Positions 52,101 to 59,292 of a DNA stretch of 64,000 nucleotides are shown here, piece by piece (positions within the stretch are counted from its first letter, which is position 1; every line of letters begins with the position of its first letter). The notes under the pieces were generated by a model that did not search any database, was not told the DNA's origin, and saw nothing but the letters and a program-made list of their open reading frames with translations. Source of the DNA: an uncultured Oscillospiraceae bacterium. Its GTDB lineage: Bacteria > Bacillota > Clostridia > Oscillospirales > Oscillospiraceae. The stretch lies in NCBI GenBank assembly GCA_934613505.1, contig CAKTTB010000002.1, positions 62,001 through 126,000 of the forward strand, given 5' to 3'. The position numbers and the translations under genes were made by a program.

Positions 52101-53786
52101 TGCCCGATCCTCGTGGACGGCGACCTGATCACGTATTCCAATAATCAGCTCTTCCGGGTCGACGCCGTCTCCGGCGAGGTCCTTGCGACCGGCACCATGA
52201 TCGACGGCTCCAGCTTCGCCATCAACCCGCCGACCTATTATGACGGCATGCTCTTCGTCGGCCTCTCCAGAGGCCGCATTCAGGCCTTTGACGCGAAGAC
52301 GCTGAAACCCCTCTGGCTGTATGTGGATGAGATCGGCGGCCAGCCGAACTGCCCGATCGTCGTATATGACGGCTATCTCTATACCGGCTTCTGGCAGAAT
52401 GAGAGCGAAAACGGCAATTACGTCTGCCTGTCTGTCACGGATGAGGATCCGGCCAGCGAGAACGAGCGCAAGATCCCGACCTGGACGGTCACGCAGTTCG
52501 GCGGATTCTACTGGGCGGGCGCGTATGTCTGCGATGATTTCCTGCTTGTCGGCACGGATGACGGTCAGGCTGGCTACGCGGGAAATGACACGGCGCGCCT
52601 TCTGATGCTCGACACCAAAACCGGCGAGCTGCTGGACAGCCGCGAGGGCATTTCCGGCGATCTGCGCAGCACGGTCTGCTATGACGCCGATACGGATGCC
52701 TATTACTTCACGACCAAGGGCGGCTATTTCTATCAGGCCCGCGTCACGACCGAGAACGGCGTCCGGAAGATCAGCGAGCTTCGGTCGCTGAAGCTCGACA
52801 ACTACGCCAGCGAAGCGGCAAATCCCGCCATGAGCACCTGCACGCCCGTCGTCTACAACCACCGCGCCTATATCGGCGTCTCCGGCACCGGTCAGTTCAA
52901 AGCCTACACCGGCCATAATCTGACGGTGATCGATCTGGACAGATGGCGGATCGCCTACAAGGTGCGCACGCAGGGTTACGCGCAGACGAGCGGCCTTCTG
53001 ACGACGGCCTATAAGAATACCGGTTATGTATACATCTATTTCTTCGACAACTACACGCCGGGCAAGCTCCGCGTCCTGCAGGACCAGCCGGGCCAGAGGA
53101 GCGCGATGCTCGTGACGAAGGAGACCGACACCTTTGAGGGAAAAAATATAACGTATGATACCCCGTACGCATTGTTTACGCCTGTGGGGGATGAGGCACA
53201 GTACGCCATCTGCAGCCCGCTTGCGGACGCCTACGGCACGATCTACTTCAAAAACGACTCTGCAAGACTGATGGCCTTCGGCCCGGCAGTCAGGAGCGTG
53301 AATATCGAGAAGCTCCCGGATAAAACGGACTACAAAGCAGGCGAGACCTTCGACCCGGCCGGCATGCAGGTCAGCGTGACCTACACAAACGGAAAAACAC
53401 GGGACGTTACCAAATACGTGACATGGTCCACAGAGCCCCTCGCAGCCGACGATACGAAATTTGCGATCCGGTTCCCGTTTGCAAAGTACCGGAACGCGGA
53501 CAACACAGACGGTACCTCCGATGCCGGAATCCAGGTCGAGCTGCCCTACGCCGAGATCGAGCTTACGATCAGCGGGCAGGCATACGAACTTGGGGATGTC
53601 AATCAAGACGGAACTATCACGCTCGGAGATGCAGTTCTTTTGTATGCATATATAAGAGGCAAGACTACGCTGAATCAGGAGCAATTGCATATGTGCGATT
53701 TGAATGGTGACGGGAACGTCACGCTTGGAGATGCTGTTTTGCTCTATGCGTATATCAGAGGCAAAATTACAAGCTTTCCTGTATAA
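49134..53786 (+). CDS. Giant secreted PQQ-propeller/dockerin surface protein
   Basis: A 1550-residue secreted protein. After a signal peptide (1-30) comes an N-terminal module (about 35-125) resembling DUF4430 (TIKQVLQASGHTF, MVYAIDGVVGNYNRGDETG). Cadherin-like and other beta-sandwich domains follow (about 300-880), then a PQQ-like beta-propeller (about 970-1380, with the repeat FRVDAVSGEVLATG), a Big_3-type Ig domain (about 1385-1475) and a C-terminal dockerin (1485-1550; DVNQDGTITLGDAVLLYAY and DLNGDGNVTLGDAVLLYAY). The dockerin shares the LGDAVLLYAY recognition core with the giant protein at 31908, so both should bind the same cohesin type. ATG 49134 has GGAAAGGAAG upstream. The propeller could bind a small ligand or protein partner. 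Confidence 0.85.
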   Translation: MKRSQKKRRLLLLLCAVLLLSLLTLTAAADDPAANYFYFSASRQSGMVAAPEKLYYENASMTIKQVLQASGHTFAGLDGDMVYAIDGVVGNYNRGDETGNFDLERSASAVRYFCFYEGTDFLTEARRSLIKTMAEYLEKPQDVQKAAKEAYQDACTNFSASDDSLVTELDQDLQAAIAAYENAQSGQTMTVRFTDGAKDYSTQNYPGVTITAQNPYGKVTADDDGDGTLALVPGSYTFSIVQGYNRIDGSIEVSQAQTVTAQLPSGSWMAEGARVSLSSGDAFEAGELTVTQDDHTLRVCVPDTYATGSVYLYADYNREVFTATPVLQAYYTQRDGAVVDPETTPELSARTWLSMSSPVTAVLKAGPEGNTVVYRVGAKDENGFLRTQEYTLVLTRSLALSALHVYQDGRAQASDPAFAPQTREYTYQIISGTQPQTVTIDATPFGDYALYVDGKAVTGTAEISVTEEKTDVQLELRYPDAETSSYTLHLEQSDGKNCIFNVESGTQVAVYNQNGEPVAPTSVQEGRYTFKLIPNQTYSYIATKNGCYHTAGMFVKSTSVDIQTVSVETNDWLSSVQLFEKRSASAPYVYEEGAFASGTHSYTIRVSDRSSSMYANAALIDDEALEALELKKTDITITAIYDQISISRTYNGVQNTVALSQRAKTLPNLLMSNALENTLIIRASRTEGGKTYYQDYTVQIARVYSLGSLTASYAGASLLLEPAYTQDVTDYSVTVPMAARAITLFPTLRSSVPLPYGAESDGYLLEAEPEKLQKNDDGSYTVSLDGTASPEEVWVDVKNSNNAAEATRIRLTVKKTPPITFTPSLTPEDALLVLIDHGTKTRIWPDENGAWSLSKGFTYDYYLTALGYVGKSGTLCAADTDDGKNVLTLSDGTSADVQSDAQGNLQVSLTLTLTAAEENTTLDHTIEAEWADFRGTSYTYDEASGELVAGGTKYSNNGVVSSPMPISTAESMLYWSNQLGEGFDENAVGCPILVDGDLITYSNNQLFRVDAVSGEVLATGTMIDGSSFAINPPTYYDGMLFVGLSRGRIQAFDAKTLKPLWLYVDEIGGQPNCPIVVYDGYLYTGFWQNESENGNYVCLSVTDEDPASENERKIPTWTVTQFGGFYWAGAYVCDDFLLVGTDDGQAGYAGNDTARLLMLDTKTGELLDSREGISGDLRSTVCYDADTDAYYFTTKGGYFYQARVTTENGVRKISELRSLKLDNYASEAANPAMSTCTPVVYNHRAYIGVSGTGQFKAYTGHNLTVIDLDRWRIAYKVRTQGYAQTSGLLTTAYKNTGYVYIYFFDNYTPGKLRVLQDQPGQRSAMLVTKETDTFEGKNITYDTPYALFTPVGDEAQYAICSPLADAYGTIYFKNDSARLMAFGPAVRSVNIEKLPDKTDYKAGETFDPAGMQVSVTYTNGKTRDVTKYVTWSTEPLAADDTKFAIRFPFAKYRNADNTDGTSDAGIQVELPYAEIELTISGQAYELGDVNQDGTITLGDAVLLYAYIRGKTTLNQEQLHMCDLNGDGNVTLGDAVLLYAYIRGKITSFPV

Positions 53787-53816
53787 TCCAATAACGGCAT
53801 GAAAAAGGAATACTGT

Positions 53817-54770
53817 ATGAAAAGAACACAATGCCTCCTGCTCGTACTCGTCCTTCTGTTTCTCCTCTGCGCCTGCACAGCGCAGAAAACCCCCATGGAA
53901 CAAACGGCGGACTACCTGCTGCATACCGTCACGGAGCCGGTCTGCGGCAGCGTCGGCGGCGAATGGACGGTGCTGGGGTTGGCCCGTTCCGGCCTTCCGG
54001 TCGACCAGAGCTACTATGACGGCTACTATACGCGCCTTTGTGCGCAGCTGCGGGAGTGCGGCGGGATTTTGGATGAGCGAAGAAACACGGAATACAGCCG
54101 CGTGATCCTCGCGCTGACAGCAATCGGCCGCGATCCGTCCGCGGCTGCGGGCTATGACCTTCTTCTGCCGCTGGCCGACTTTGACAAAACGACCGAGCAG
54201 GGGCTCAACGGCGCTATCTGGGCGCTGATCGCGCTGGACGCGGGGGACTATACGCTCCCGCAGACCGTGTCCGGGATGCAGGCGACGAGGGAGCGCTATC
54301 TTGCGTATCTCCTTGACGCGCAGAGCAGCAGCGGCGCGTGGAGCCTGACCGCGGGCGGCGCCGATGTGGACATGACGGCGATGGCCCTGCAGGCGCTTGC
54401 AAAGTACACGGCGGACGATACCGTGCAGGCGGCGGTCACGCGCGGCCTCGACTGGCTCAGCGGCCAGCAGCGCCCGAACGGCGCGTATGTCTCCTACGGC
54501 GATGAGAACAGCGAAAGCGCCGCGCAGGTGCTGGTCGCGCTCTGCGAGCTGGGGATCGCGCCGGATGACGCGCGGTTCACAAAAAACGGCCATACACTGC
54601 AGGAGGTGCTCCTGCGCTTCGCCTGTGATGACGGCAGCTTCCGCCACGTCCTTTCCGACCGGAACGGAGACCTCATGGCGACGGAGCAGTGCATGTACGC
54701 GCTCGCTGCCGTCTCCCGCATCGAGCGCGGCGAGAGCAGCCTGTACCGGATGCAGACCGAAACACCCTGA
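53817..54770 (+). CDS. Lipoprotein with alpha/alpha-toroid (intrinsic-factor alpha-domain/prenyltransferase-like)
   Basis: A 317-residue lipoprotein (MKRTQCLLLVLVLLFLLCAC, Cys20 probable lipid site) with a single alpha/alpha-barrel domain of the squalene cyclase/prenyltransferase class. Repeats include GLNGAIWALIALDAGDY, DMTAMALQALAKY and SAAQVLVALCELG, spaced at about 50-60 residues. The catalytic DxDD motif of cyclases is not seen. The same fold forms the N-terminal B12-binding domain of intrinsic factor and transcobalamin, whose C-terminal domain is DUF4430, present in a nearby gene. ATG 53817 is preferred over 53799 because AAAAGGAA lies 6 bases upstream. Last gene before the operon terminator. 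Confidence 0.72.
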   Translation: MKRTQCLLLVLVLLFLLCACTAQKTPMEQTADYLLHTVTEPVCGSVGGEWTVLGLARSGLPVDQSYYDGYYTRLCAQLRECGGILDERRNTEYSRVILALTAIGRDPSAAAGYDLLLPLADFDKTTEQGLNGAIWALIALDAGDYTLPQTVSGMQATRERYLAYLLDAQSSSGAWSLTAGGADVDMTAMALQALAKYTADDTVQAAVTRGLDWLSGQQRPNGAYVSYGDENSESAAQVLVALCELGIAPDDARFTKNGHTLQEVLLRFACDDGSFRHVLSDRNGDLMATEQCMYALAAVSRIERGESSLYRMQTETP

Positions 54771-54779
54771 CATGATCAA

Positions 54780-54823
54780 GCAGCACCCTTGCACAGAACT
54801 CTGTGCAGGGGGCTGCGTTTTTT
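54780..54823 (+). terminator. Terminator of the surface-complex operon
   Basis: A long imperfect stem (GCAGCACCCTTGCACAGA with TGTGCAGGGGGCTGC, 4-base loop) runs into TTTTTT at 54818-54823. It marks the end of the 23-kb operon. Confidence 0.88.
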
Positions 54824-54842
54824 CATCAGGATGAAAAAATAC

Positions 54843-54946
54843 TTGAAAACCGCCCGCAGTTGTGACAAAATAAGGGCAGAATCGGGGCCGCAGACAGTGC
54901 GGCCTTTTGAGAGACTACAAGTTAGAGATAATTAACTGATACATAG
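54843..54946 (+). promoter_or_regulatory. Promoter and conserved leader of the ATC-hydrolase/methyltransferase operon
   Basis: TTGAAA (54843-54848) with AAAATA 18 bases downstream (54867-54872) is a plausible promoter. Next comes a GGCCGC…GCGGCC hairpin running into TTTTGA, then an AGTTA-N8-TAACT dyad (54920-54937). The same series of elements precedes the methyltransferase gene at 60604, which suggests a common regulator or a conserved leader RNA. Confidence 0.6.
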
Positions 54947-54961
54947 CAGGGGGAATGAACG

Positions 54962-55606
54962 ATGAACTACATTGGAATGCCCATGGGCATGTGGACGCTG
55001 TTCGCGTCCTCGTTCCAGTTGCATCTGGAGACCGTGTTCGGCATGGAGCACGCGGCGGCAAAGGCAGTCACGCGGAAGGCGGCAGCCCGATACCGCGGAC
55101 TGATCCGGGACCTGCCTGCGTTCGAGCGGGAGGACCGCTTCCAGATGAACATCGTCAACTGCGCCATGCTGTGCGCGTTTGTCCTGTCCATGCCGGAGCG
55201 GCCGGACGTGCAGACGCTGACGGACTACTACGCCGCGTCCATGATGACGCCGCCGATGCGTTGGTTCTGCCGCAAAAGCGGAAAAAAGAAGTTCACGCCC
55301 GCGGATATTGAGGGCATGAAAAAGACCGAACAGCTGAAGGCAGCCGACCGGAATCCCTATTCGTGGAACATGGGCTATTATGAATACCCGGACGGCAGCG
55401 GCTACGAGGCTCGCTTCACCCGCTGCGGCATCTGTGAGCTGATGAAAAAGACCGGCCTGTATGACCTGACGCCCGCCCTGTGCCATCTGGACTATACGAT
55501 GAGCGAAGCCGGCGGCACGGCGGACTTCGTCCGGGAATACACGCTGGCTTCCGGCGGGCCGTACTGCGACTGCGGCTATAAAAAGAAACAGGAGGGCAGA
55601 GTATGA
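54962..55606 (+). CDS. L-2-amino-thiazoline-4-carboxylate hydrolase family protein
   Basis: A 214-residue soluble protein of the ATC hydrolase family, recognised from the overall pattern, including the conserved C-terminal block CxLDYTMSEAG around residue 178. The founding activity hydrolyses L-2-amino-thiazoline-4-carboxylate, but most clostridial members are uncharacterised and often sit beside methyltransferases or TetR regulators. Its stop overlaps the next start (ATGA). Actual substrate unknown. Confidence 0.75.
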   Translation: MNYIGMPMGMWTLFASSFQLHLETVFGMEHAAAKAVTRKAAARYRGLIRDLPAFEREDRFQMNIVNCAMLCAFVLSMPERPDVQTLTDYYAASMMTPPMRWFCRKSGKKKFTPADIEGMKKTEQLKAADRNPYSWNMGYYEYPDGSGYEARFTRCGICELMKKTGLYDLTPALCHLDYTMSEAGGTADFVREYTLASGGPYCDCGYKKKQEGRV

Positions 55607-56391
55607 GTGAAAAAATCAGCCTGACCGGTGTACCGGAGACCATGCTGCAGACCGTCTACGCCCGTGCAAAGGAAACAAAAACCAGAGGTGCGATCCACGA
55701 TGAAGCGGCGGCCGCACTGATCGACAAGCTGGATTACGACTTTTCCGCCGCGGATCACGACGCCGCCATGCACAGCGGCGTTATCGCCCGGACGATCGTG
55801 CTCGATCGCCTGACGCAGGACTATCTCCAGCAGCATCCGGGCGCGGCGGTCGTGAATATCGCCTGCGGGCTGGATACGCGCTGCTACCGGATGGAGGGCT
55901 ACTCCCACTGGTATAACCTCGATCTGCCCGAGACCATCGCCGTGCGCGCGCGGCTTTTGCCGGAGAAGGGGACGATCTCGCAGATCGCCATGTCCGCCAT
56001 GGAGCCGTGGGGCGAGCTGGTGCAGCAGACCGGCGCGCCGGTGCTGATCATCATCGAGGGTCTGACCATGTACCTGACGCAGGCGCAGGTGCAGGAGATC
56101 TTCCGCGTCATCGCCGGGCGGTTTGACCGCGCGACGGTCTTTGTCGAGACGATGAACCCCGCCGTCGCGCGCAGCTTCCGCGAAAAATCCATCGAAAAGA
56201 GCAAGGCAAAATTCATCTGGGGCATCAAGGACGGCAAAGCGCTCGCGGCGCTGCTGCCAGGCTTTCGCTTTGTTGAGGAGCACGGCCTGACCGAGGGCAT
56301 GGCTGTGTTCCAGCCGATCTACCGCCTGCTTGACAAGCTGCCCGCAGTACGCAATATTTCCAACCGGATCGTCGTGCTGGAGCGGGGCTGA
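55603..56391 (+). CDS. LCM/Ppm1-type SAM-dependent methyltransferase (first)
   Basis: A 262-residue protein with the SAM motif VVNIACGLDTRCYRM and the following YNLDLPETIAVR, both typical of the leucine-carboxyl-methyltransferase/Ppm1-like family. In bacteria these methylate hydroxyl or carboxyl groups of small molecules or polyketide intermediates. Coupled to the ATC-hydrolase-like gene. A related paralogue lies two genes downstream (57225). Confidence 0.87.
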   Translation: MSEKISLTGVPETMLQTVYARAKETKTRGAIHDEAAAALIDKLDYDFSAADHDAAMHSGVIARTIVLDRLTQDYLQQHPGAAVVNIACGLDTRCYRMEGYSHWYNLDLPETIAVRARLLPEKGTISQIAMSAMEPWGELVQQTGAPVLIIIEGLTMYLTQAQVQEIFRVIAGRFDRATVFVETMNPAVARSFREKSIEKSKAKFIWGIKDGKALAALLPGFRFVEEHGLTEGMAVFQPIYRLLDKLPAVRNISNRIVVLERG

Positions 56392-56424
56392 TCCTCAAAA
56401 TGCGGAACGGAAGGAGCATGCGGC

Positions 56425-57228
56425 ATGCGATTTGAAACAATGGGAAACGAGCAGAACCCGGTGGTTTTGTTCTTTCACGCCATGGGCGTGACGGGCGCGA
56501 GCAGCGAGCCGGTGGCAAGATTCCTGCAGGCAAACTATTTCTGCATCCTGCCGACCTCCACCGTCTATTGCGCCGGGCAGCGGTATCAAAGCCGGGCAGA
56601 CGAGATCCGGCAGCTGGAGCAGTTTCTGCACGAGCGGCATATCACCTGCCTCTCCATGGTCGTCGCTTCGTCCATCGGCACGGATCTGGCGACAGCGTTT
56701 CTGGCGCAGACAGAGATCCCTGTCGAGCATGCGTTTTTCGACGGCGGACAGTTCGCACAGATCCCAAAGGGCACCCGCCGCCTGATGATCCCCTTCTTAT
56801 ACCTCGCCATCAAAAGCCTTGCCTGGTCAAACGGGAAAACACTCAAAAAGATCCTCTGGTGCGACGACGAGAGCATCAAGCCCTATTTTATCGCCGCAGG
56901 CCGCGCGCTTGACTACCGCTCGCTTTCCCGGCAGATGATGGACAGCCTGCTGGACGCGCCGTTTCCCGCCCTGCCGGAGGCACTGCAGAAAAACAGTTTC
57001 TGGGAATTTGGCAGCGCCGAGGAGCATTTCAAATACCGCGATGCGGTCATGCGCGCCTATCCCCATGGCAGCTTCCCGGTCTTCGAGGGGCATAATCACA
57101 TGCAGTACCAGATCCGCGACCCGGAGGGCTTCGCGCACATGCTCCGGAGCATCGTGGAGCGGGGAACGCTGCCGGAGCTTCCCTTTTTACAGACAGAAAT
57201 CCAACACGGAAAGGACACGAACGGATGA
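56425..57228 (+). CDS. Alpha/beta-hydrolase fold protein
   Basis: A 267-residue protein with an N-terminal strand and oxyanion region (VVLFFHAMGVTGASSEPV), a nucleophile elbow MVVASSIGTDL (Ser in A-S-S-I-G) and a C-terminal His in VFEGHNHMQYQ. This order fits an esterase or acyl hydrolase of the alpha/beta superfamily. An AAGGAG site lies 8 bases before ATG 56425. The stop overlaps the next methyltransferase start. Confidence 0.8.
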   Translation: MRFETMGNEQNPVVLFFHAMGVTGASSEPVARFLQANYFCILPTSTVYCAGQRYQSRADEIRQLEQFLHERHITCLSMVVASSIGTDLATAFLAQTEIPVEHAFFDGGQFAQIPKGTRRLMIPFLYLAIKSLAWSNGKTLKKILWCDDESIKPYFIAAGRALDYRSLSRQMMDSLLDAPFPALPEALQKNSFWEFGSAEEHFKYRDAVMRAYPHGSFPVFEGHNHMQYQIRDPEGFAHMLRSIVERGTLPELPFLQTEIQHGKDTNG

Positions 57229-58061
57229 AACATCACATTGAAAGAAATACCGTGCAGGAGACGCTCGTCATTCCGCTGTACGGAAAGAAAATGTGCTCGG
57301 AGCTGTTCCCGCAGCTCTACCGCGACGAGACGGCCATCCGCCTGATCGATTCGATCGACTACGATTTTTCTGAGCTGTCGGAAAAGTCAAAAAAGACCGT
57401 CCAGCAGTTCGGCTTCCTCGAGGTCGCCATGCGGCAGAACGACCTTGCGTGGGAGGTGCGGGACTATCTGAAGACGCACCCGAACGCGGCGGTCGTCAAC
57501 CTCGGCTGCGGGCTGGATGATACCGGCCGACGCTGCGACAACGGAAGCTGCAAAATTTACAATCTCGACTTCCCGGACGTCATCGCCGTGCGCGACCAGC
57601 TGCTTCCGGCAGGGGAGCGGGAGGAGAATATCCCCTGCGACCTGAACGATACCGAGTGGTTTGAACGGATCGACAATAGCGGCGGCGCGGTGCTCTTTGC
57701 CGCCGGCGTGTTCTATTACTTCCTGAAATCACAGGTCAAAACGCTCGTGCAGGCCATGGCCAGGGCCTTTCCGGGCGGAAAGCTGGTCTTTGACGCAGCC
57801 GGGAAAAAAGCCGTGCAGCTCATGCTGAAAACATGGATCAAGGATGCGAAAATCCAGGATGTCGGCGCATATTTCTACACCTCCGACGCCCGGCAGGAGC
57901 TTTCCCAGTGGAGCTCCGCGCTTCGCGTGTCCAGCCGCGGCTATATGCTGGGCTACCAGAGCCTGTCGGACCCGTCCGTCCGGCCCTTCTACCGCCTGCT
58001 TGCCAGGCTCGGCGACGGCCCCATGCACATGCAGATCGTCCGGATCGATTTTGCCGGATAA
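57225..58061 (+). CDS. LCM/Ppm1-type SAM-dependent methyltransferase (second)
   Basis: A 278-residue paralogue of the enzyme at 55603, with the SAM motif AAVVNLGCGLDDTGRRC and YNLDFPDVIAVRDQLLP. It begins within the last codons of the alpha/beta-hydrolase gene (ATGA). Two tandem methyltransferases around a hydrolase suggest sequential modification of one small molecule or its acyl ester. Confidence 0.85.
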   Translation: MKHHIERNTVQETLVIPLYGKKMCSELFPQLYRDETAIRLIDSIDYDFSELSEKSKKTVQQFGFLEVAMRQNDLAWEVRDYLKTHPNAAVVNLGCGLDDTGRRCDNGSCKIYNLDFPDVIAVRDQLLPAGEREENIPCDLNDTEWFERIDNSGGAVLFAAGVFYYFLKSQVKTLVQAMARAFPGGKLVFDAAGKKAVQLMLKTWIKDAKIQDVGAYFYTSDARQELSQWSSALRVSSRGYMLGYQSLSDPSVRPFYRLLARLGDGPMHMQIVRIDFAG

Positions 58062-58079
58062 CCAGAAAGAGAGCATACC

Positions 58080-58856
58080 ATGGAAGCAGTCTACGGGATC
58101 CTTATCCCGTTTTTGGGAACCTCCCTCGGCGCAGCGTGCGTGTTCTTTATGAAGCAGTCGCTCAGCGACCGTCTGCAGCGCTCGCTGACCGGCTTTGCCG
58201 CCGGGGTGATGGTCGCGGCGTCGGTCTGGAGCCTTCTCATCCCGTCCATCGAGCAGTCCGCCGCGCTGGGCGCGTTCGCGTTCGTGCCCGCAGCGGTCGG
58301 ATTCTGGGCCGGCATTCTGTTCCTGCTGGCGCTTGACCATATCATTCCACACCTGCACCAGAACAGCGGGCAGGCCGAAGGCCCCAAAAGCCGCCTGCAG
58401 CGCACGACCATGATGGTGCTGGCAGTCACGCTCCATAATATCCCGGAGGGCATGGCGGTCGGCGTCGTCTACGCGGGCTATCTCTCCGGCAGCGCACAGA
58501 TCACCGCGGCGGGCGCGCTTGCGCTCTCGCTCGGCATCGCCATCCAGAACTTCCCGGAGGGCGCGATCATCTCCATGCCCCTCCGCGCGGAGGGCATGGG
58601 AAAGGGCAGAGCCTTCTGGGGCGGCGTCCTGTCCGGCATCGTGGAGCCGATCGGCGCCGTGCTGACCATTCTGGCCGCCCGCCATATCGTTCCGGCGCTG
58701 CCGTACCTCCTGAGCTTCGCGGCGGGCGCGATGCTCTACGTGGTCGTGGAGGAGCTGATCCCCGAAATGTCGCAAGGCGACCACTCCAACATCGGCACCG
58801 TCTTCTTCGCCGTCGGCTTCAGCGTCATGATGGTTTTGGACGTCGCGCTGGGGTAA
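58080..58856 (+). CDS. ZIP-family divalent metal transporter
   Basis: A 258-residue membrane protein of the GufA/ZupT-like ZIP family with about eight helices. The metal-path motifs are HNIPEGMAVG in helix 4 and QNFPEGAIIS in helix 5, and a short His-containing loop (HIIPHLHQ) precedes them. ZIP proteins carry Zn2+, Fe2+ or Mn2+ into the cytosol. It follows the second methyltransferase by 18 bases and ends at a terminator-like hairpin. Confidence 0.9.
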   Translation: MEAVYGILIPFLGTSLGAACVFFMKQSLSDRLQRSLTGFAAGVMVAASVWSLLIPSIEQSAALGAFAFVPAAVGFWAGILFLLALDHIIPHLHQNSGQAEGPKSRLQRTTMMVLAVTLHNIPEGMAVGVVYAGYLSGSAQITAAGALALSLGIAIQNFPEGAIISMPLRAEGMGKGRAFWGGVLSGIVEPIGAVLTILAARHIVPALPYLLSFAAGAMLYVVVEELIPEMSQGDHSNIGTVFFAVGFSVMMVLDVALG

Positions 58857-58870
58857 ATACAGAAAAAAAC

Positions 58871-59209
58871 AGCCGCAGATGCTTCTGCGGCTATTGAGAC
58901 TGTCAAAAGACATCAATGCTGTTCTATGCTGAAATTCTTCCGGCTTGCTTGTAGGGGACGATGCCTATCTTCGGCGCTAAGAGCCGCGCTGCGCGCGGTT
59001 GCGCCTCGAAACTAGCCTGCGGGCGTCGCATCGACCCGGCAGAATAGACCAATTTTACGGAAGATTGCGGCAAATTCGCAACCTCTTCCGGGCCGATGTA
59101 GGCATCGGCCCCTGCACGAGTGACGTTTTTCACGCCATTTCGCAGAAAGTCAGGATTTTTCGACACGCTGAGCAGCCGCAGGTTGATCCCTGCGGCTGCT
59201 TTTTGCTGC
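58871..59209 (+). repeat. Terminator-flanked intergenic repeat, copy 2 (inverted)
   Basis: The hairpin AGCCGCAGA…TCTGCGGCT (58871-58892) is followed by a core from GAGACTGTCAAAAGA (58896) to TTTTTCGACACGCTGAG (59172). A second hairpin with a related stem follows (AGCAGCCGCAGG, 59171-59200) and then a T tract. The core ends are the reverse complements of copy 1 at 14599-14762. Inside is an imperfect inverted repeat of about 25 bp (GTAGGGGACGATGCC near 58952 with its partner near 59091-59117). No gene is seen in 58857-59292; it holds this element and the marR promoter. Confidence 0.7.
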
Positions 59210-59225
59210 CCGCACAAAATAGTTC

Positions 59226-59254
59226 TTGACAATCATCCGAAATCGGACCATACT
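59226..59254 (+). promoter_or_regulatory. marR promoter
   Basis: A perfect TTGACA (59226-59231) and CATACT (59249-59254) are spaced by 17 bases, about 39 bases before the marR start. Palindromic operator candidates overlap the spacer and the start region. Confidence 0.85.
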
Positions 59255-59273
59255 GCAACAGTCCGACTTCGGA
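59236..59273 (+). promoter_or_regulatory. Twin MarR operator sites
   Basis: Two copies of the same palindrome, TCCGA-N2-TCGGA, lie at 59236-59247 (between -35 and -10) and 59262-59273 (just downstream of -10), with centres 26 bp apart. The placement predicts direct autorepression by the MarR protein encoded next. Confidence 0.7.
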
Positions 59274-59292
59274 CGGAAAGGGAGGCGTACCT

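Noticed and set aside
31908..53786. A polysaccharide-degrading cellulosome
   Set aside because: Cohesins and dockerins are present, but no glycoside hydrolase, carbohydrate esterase, lyase or carbohydrate-binding module was recognised, and control is by a cobalamin riboswitch.
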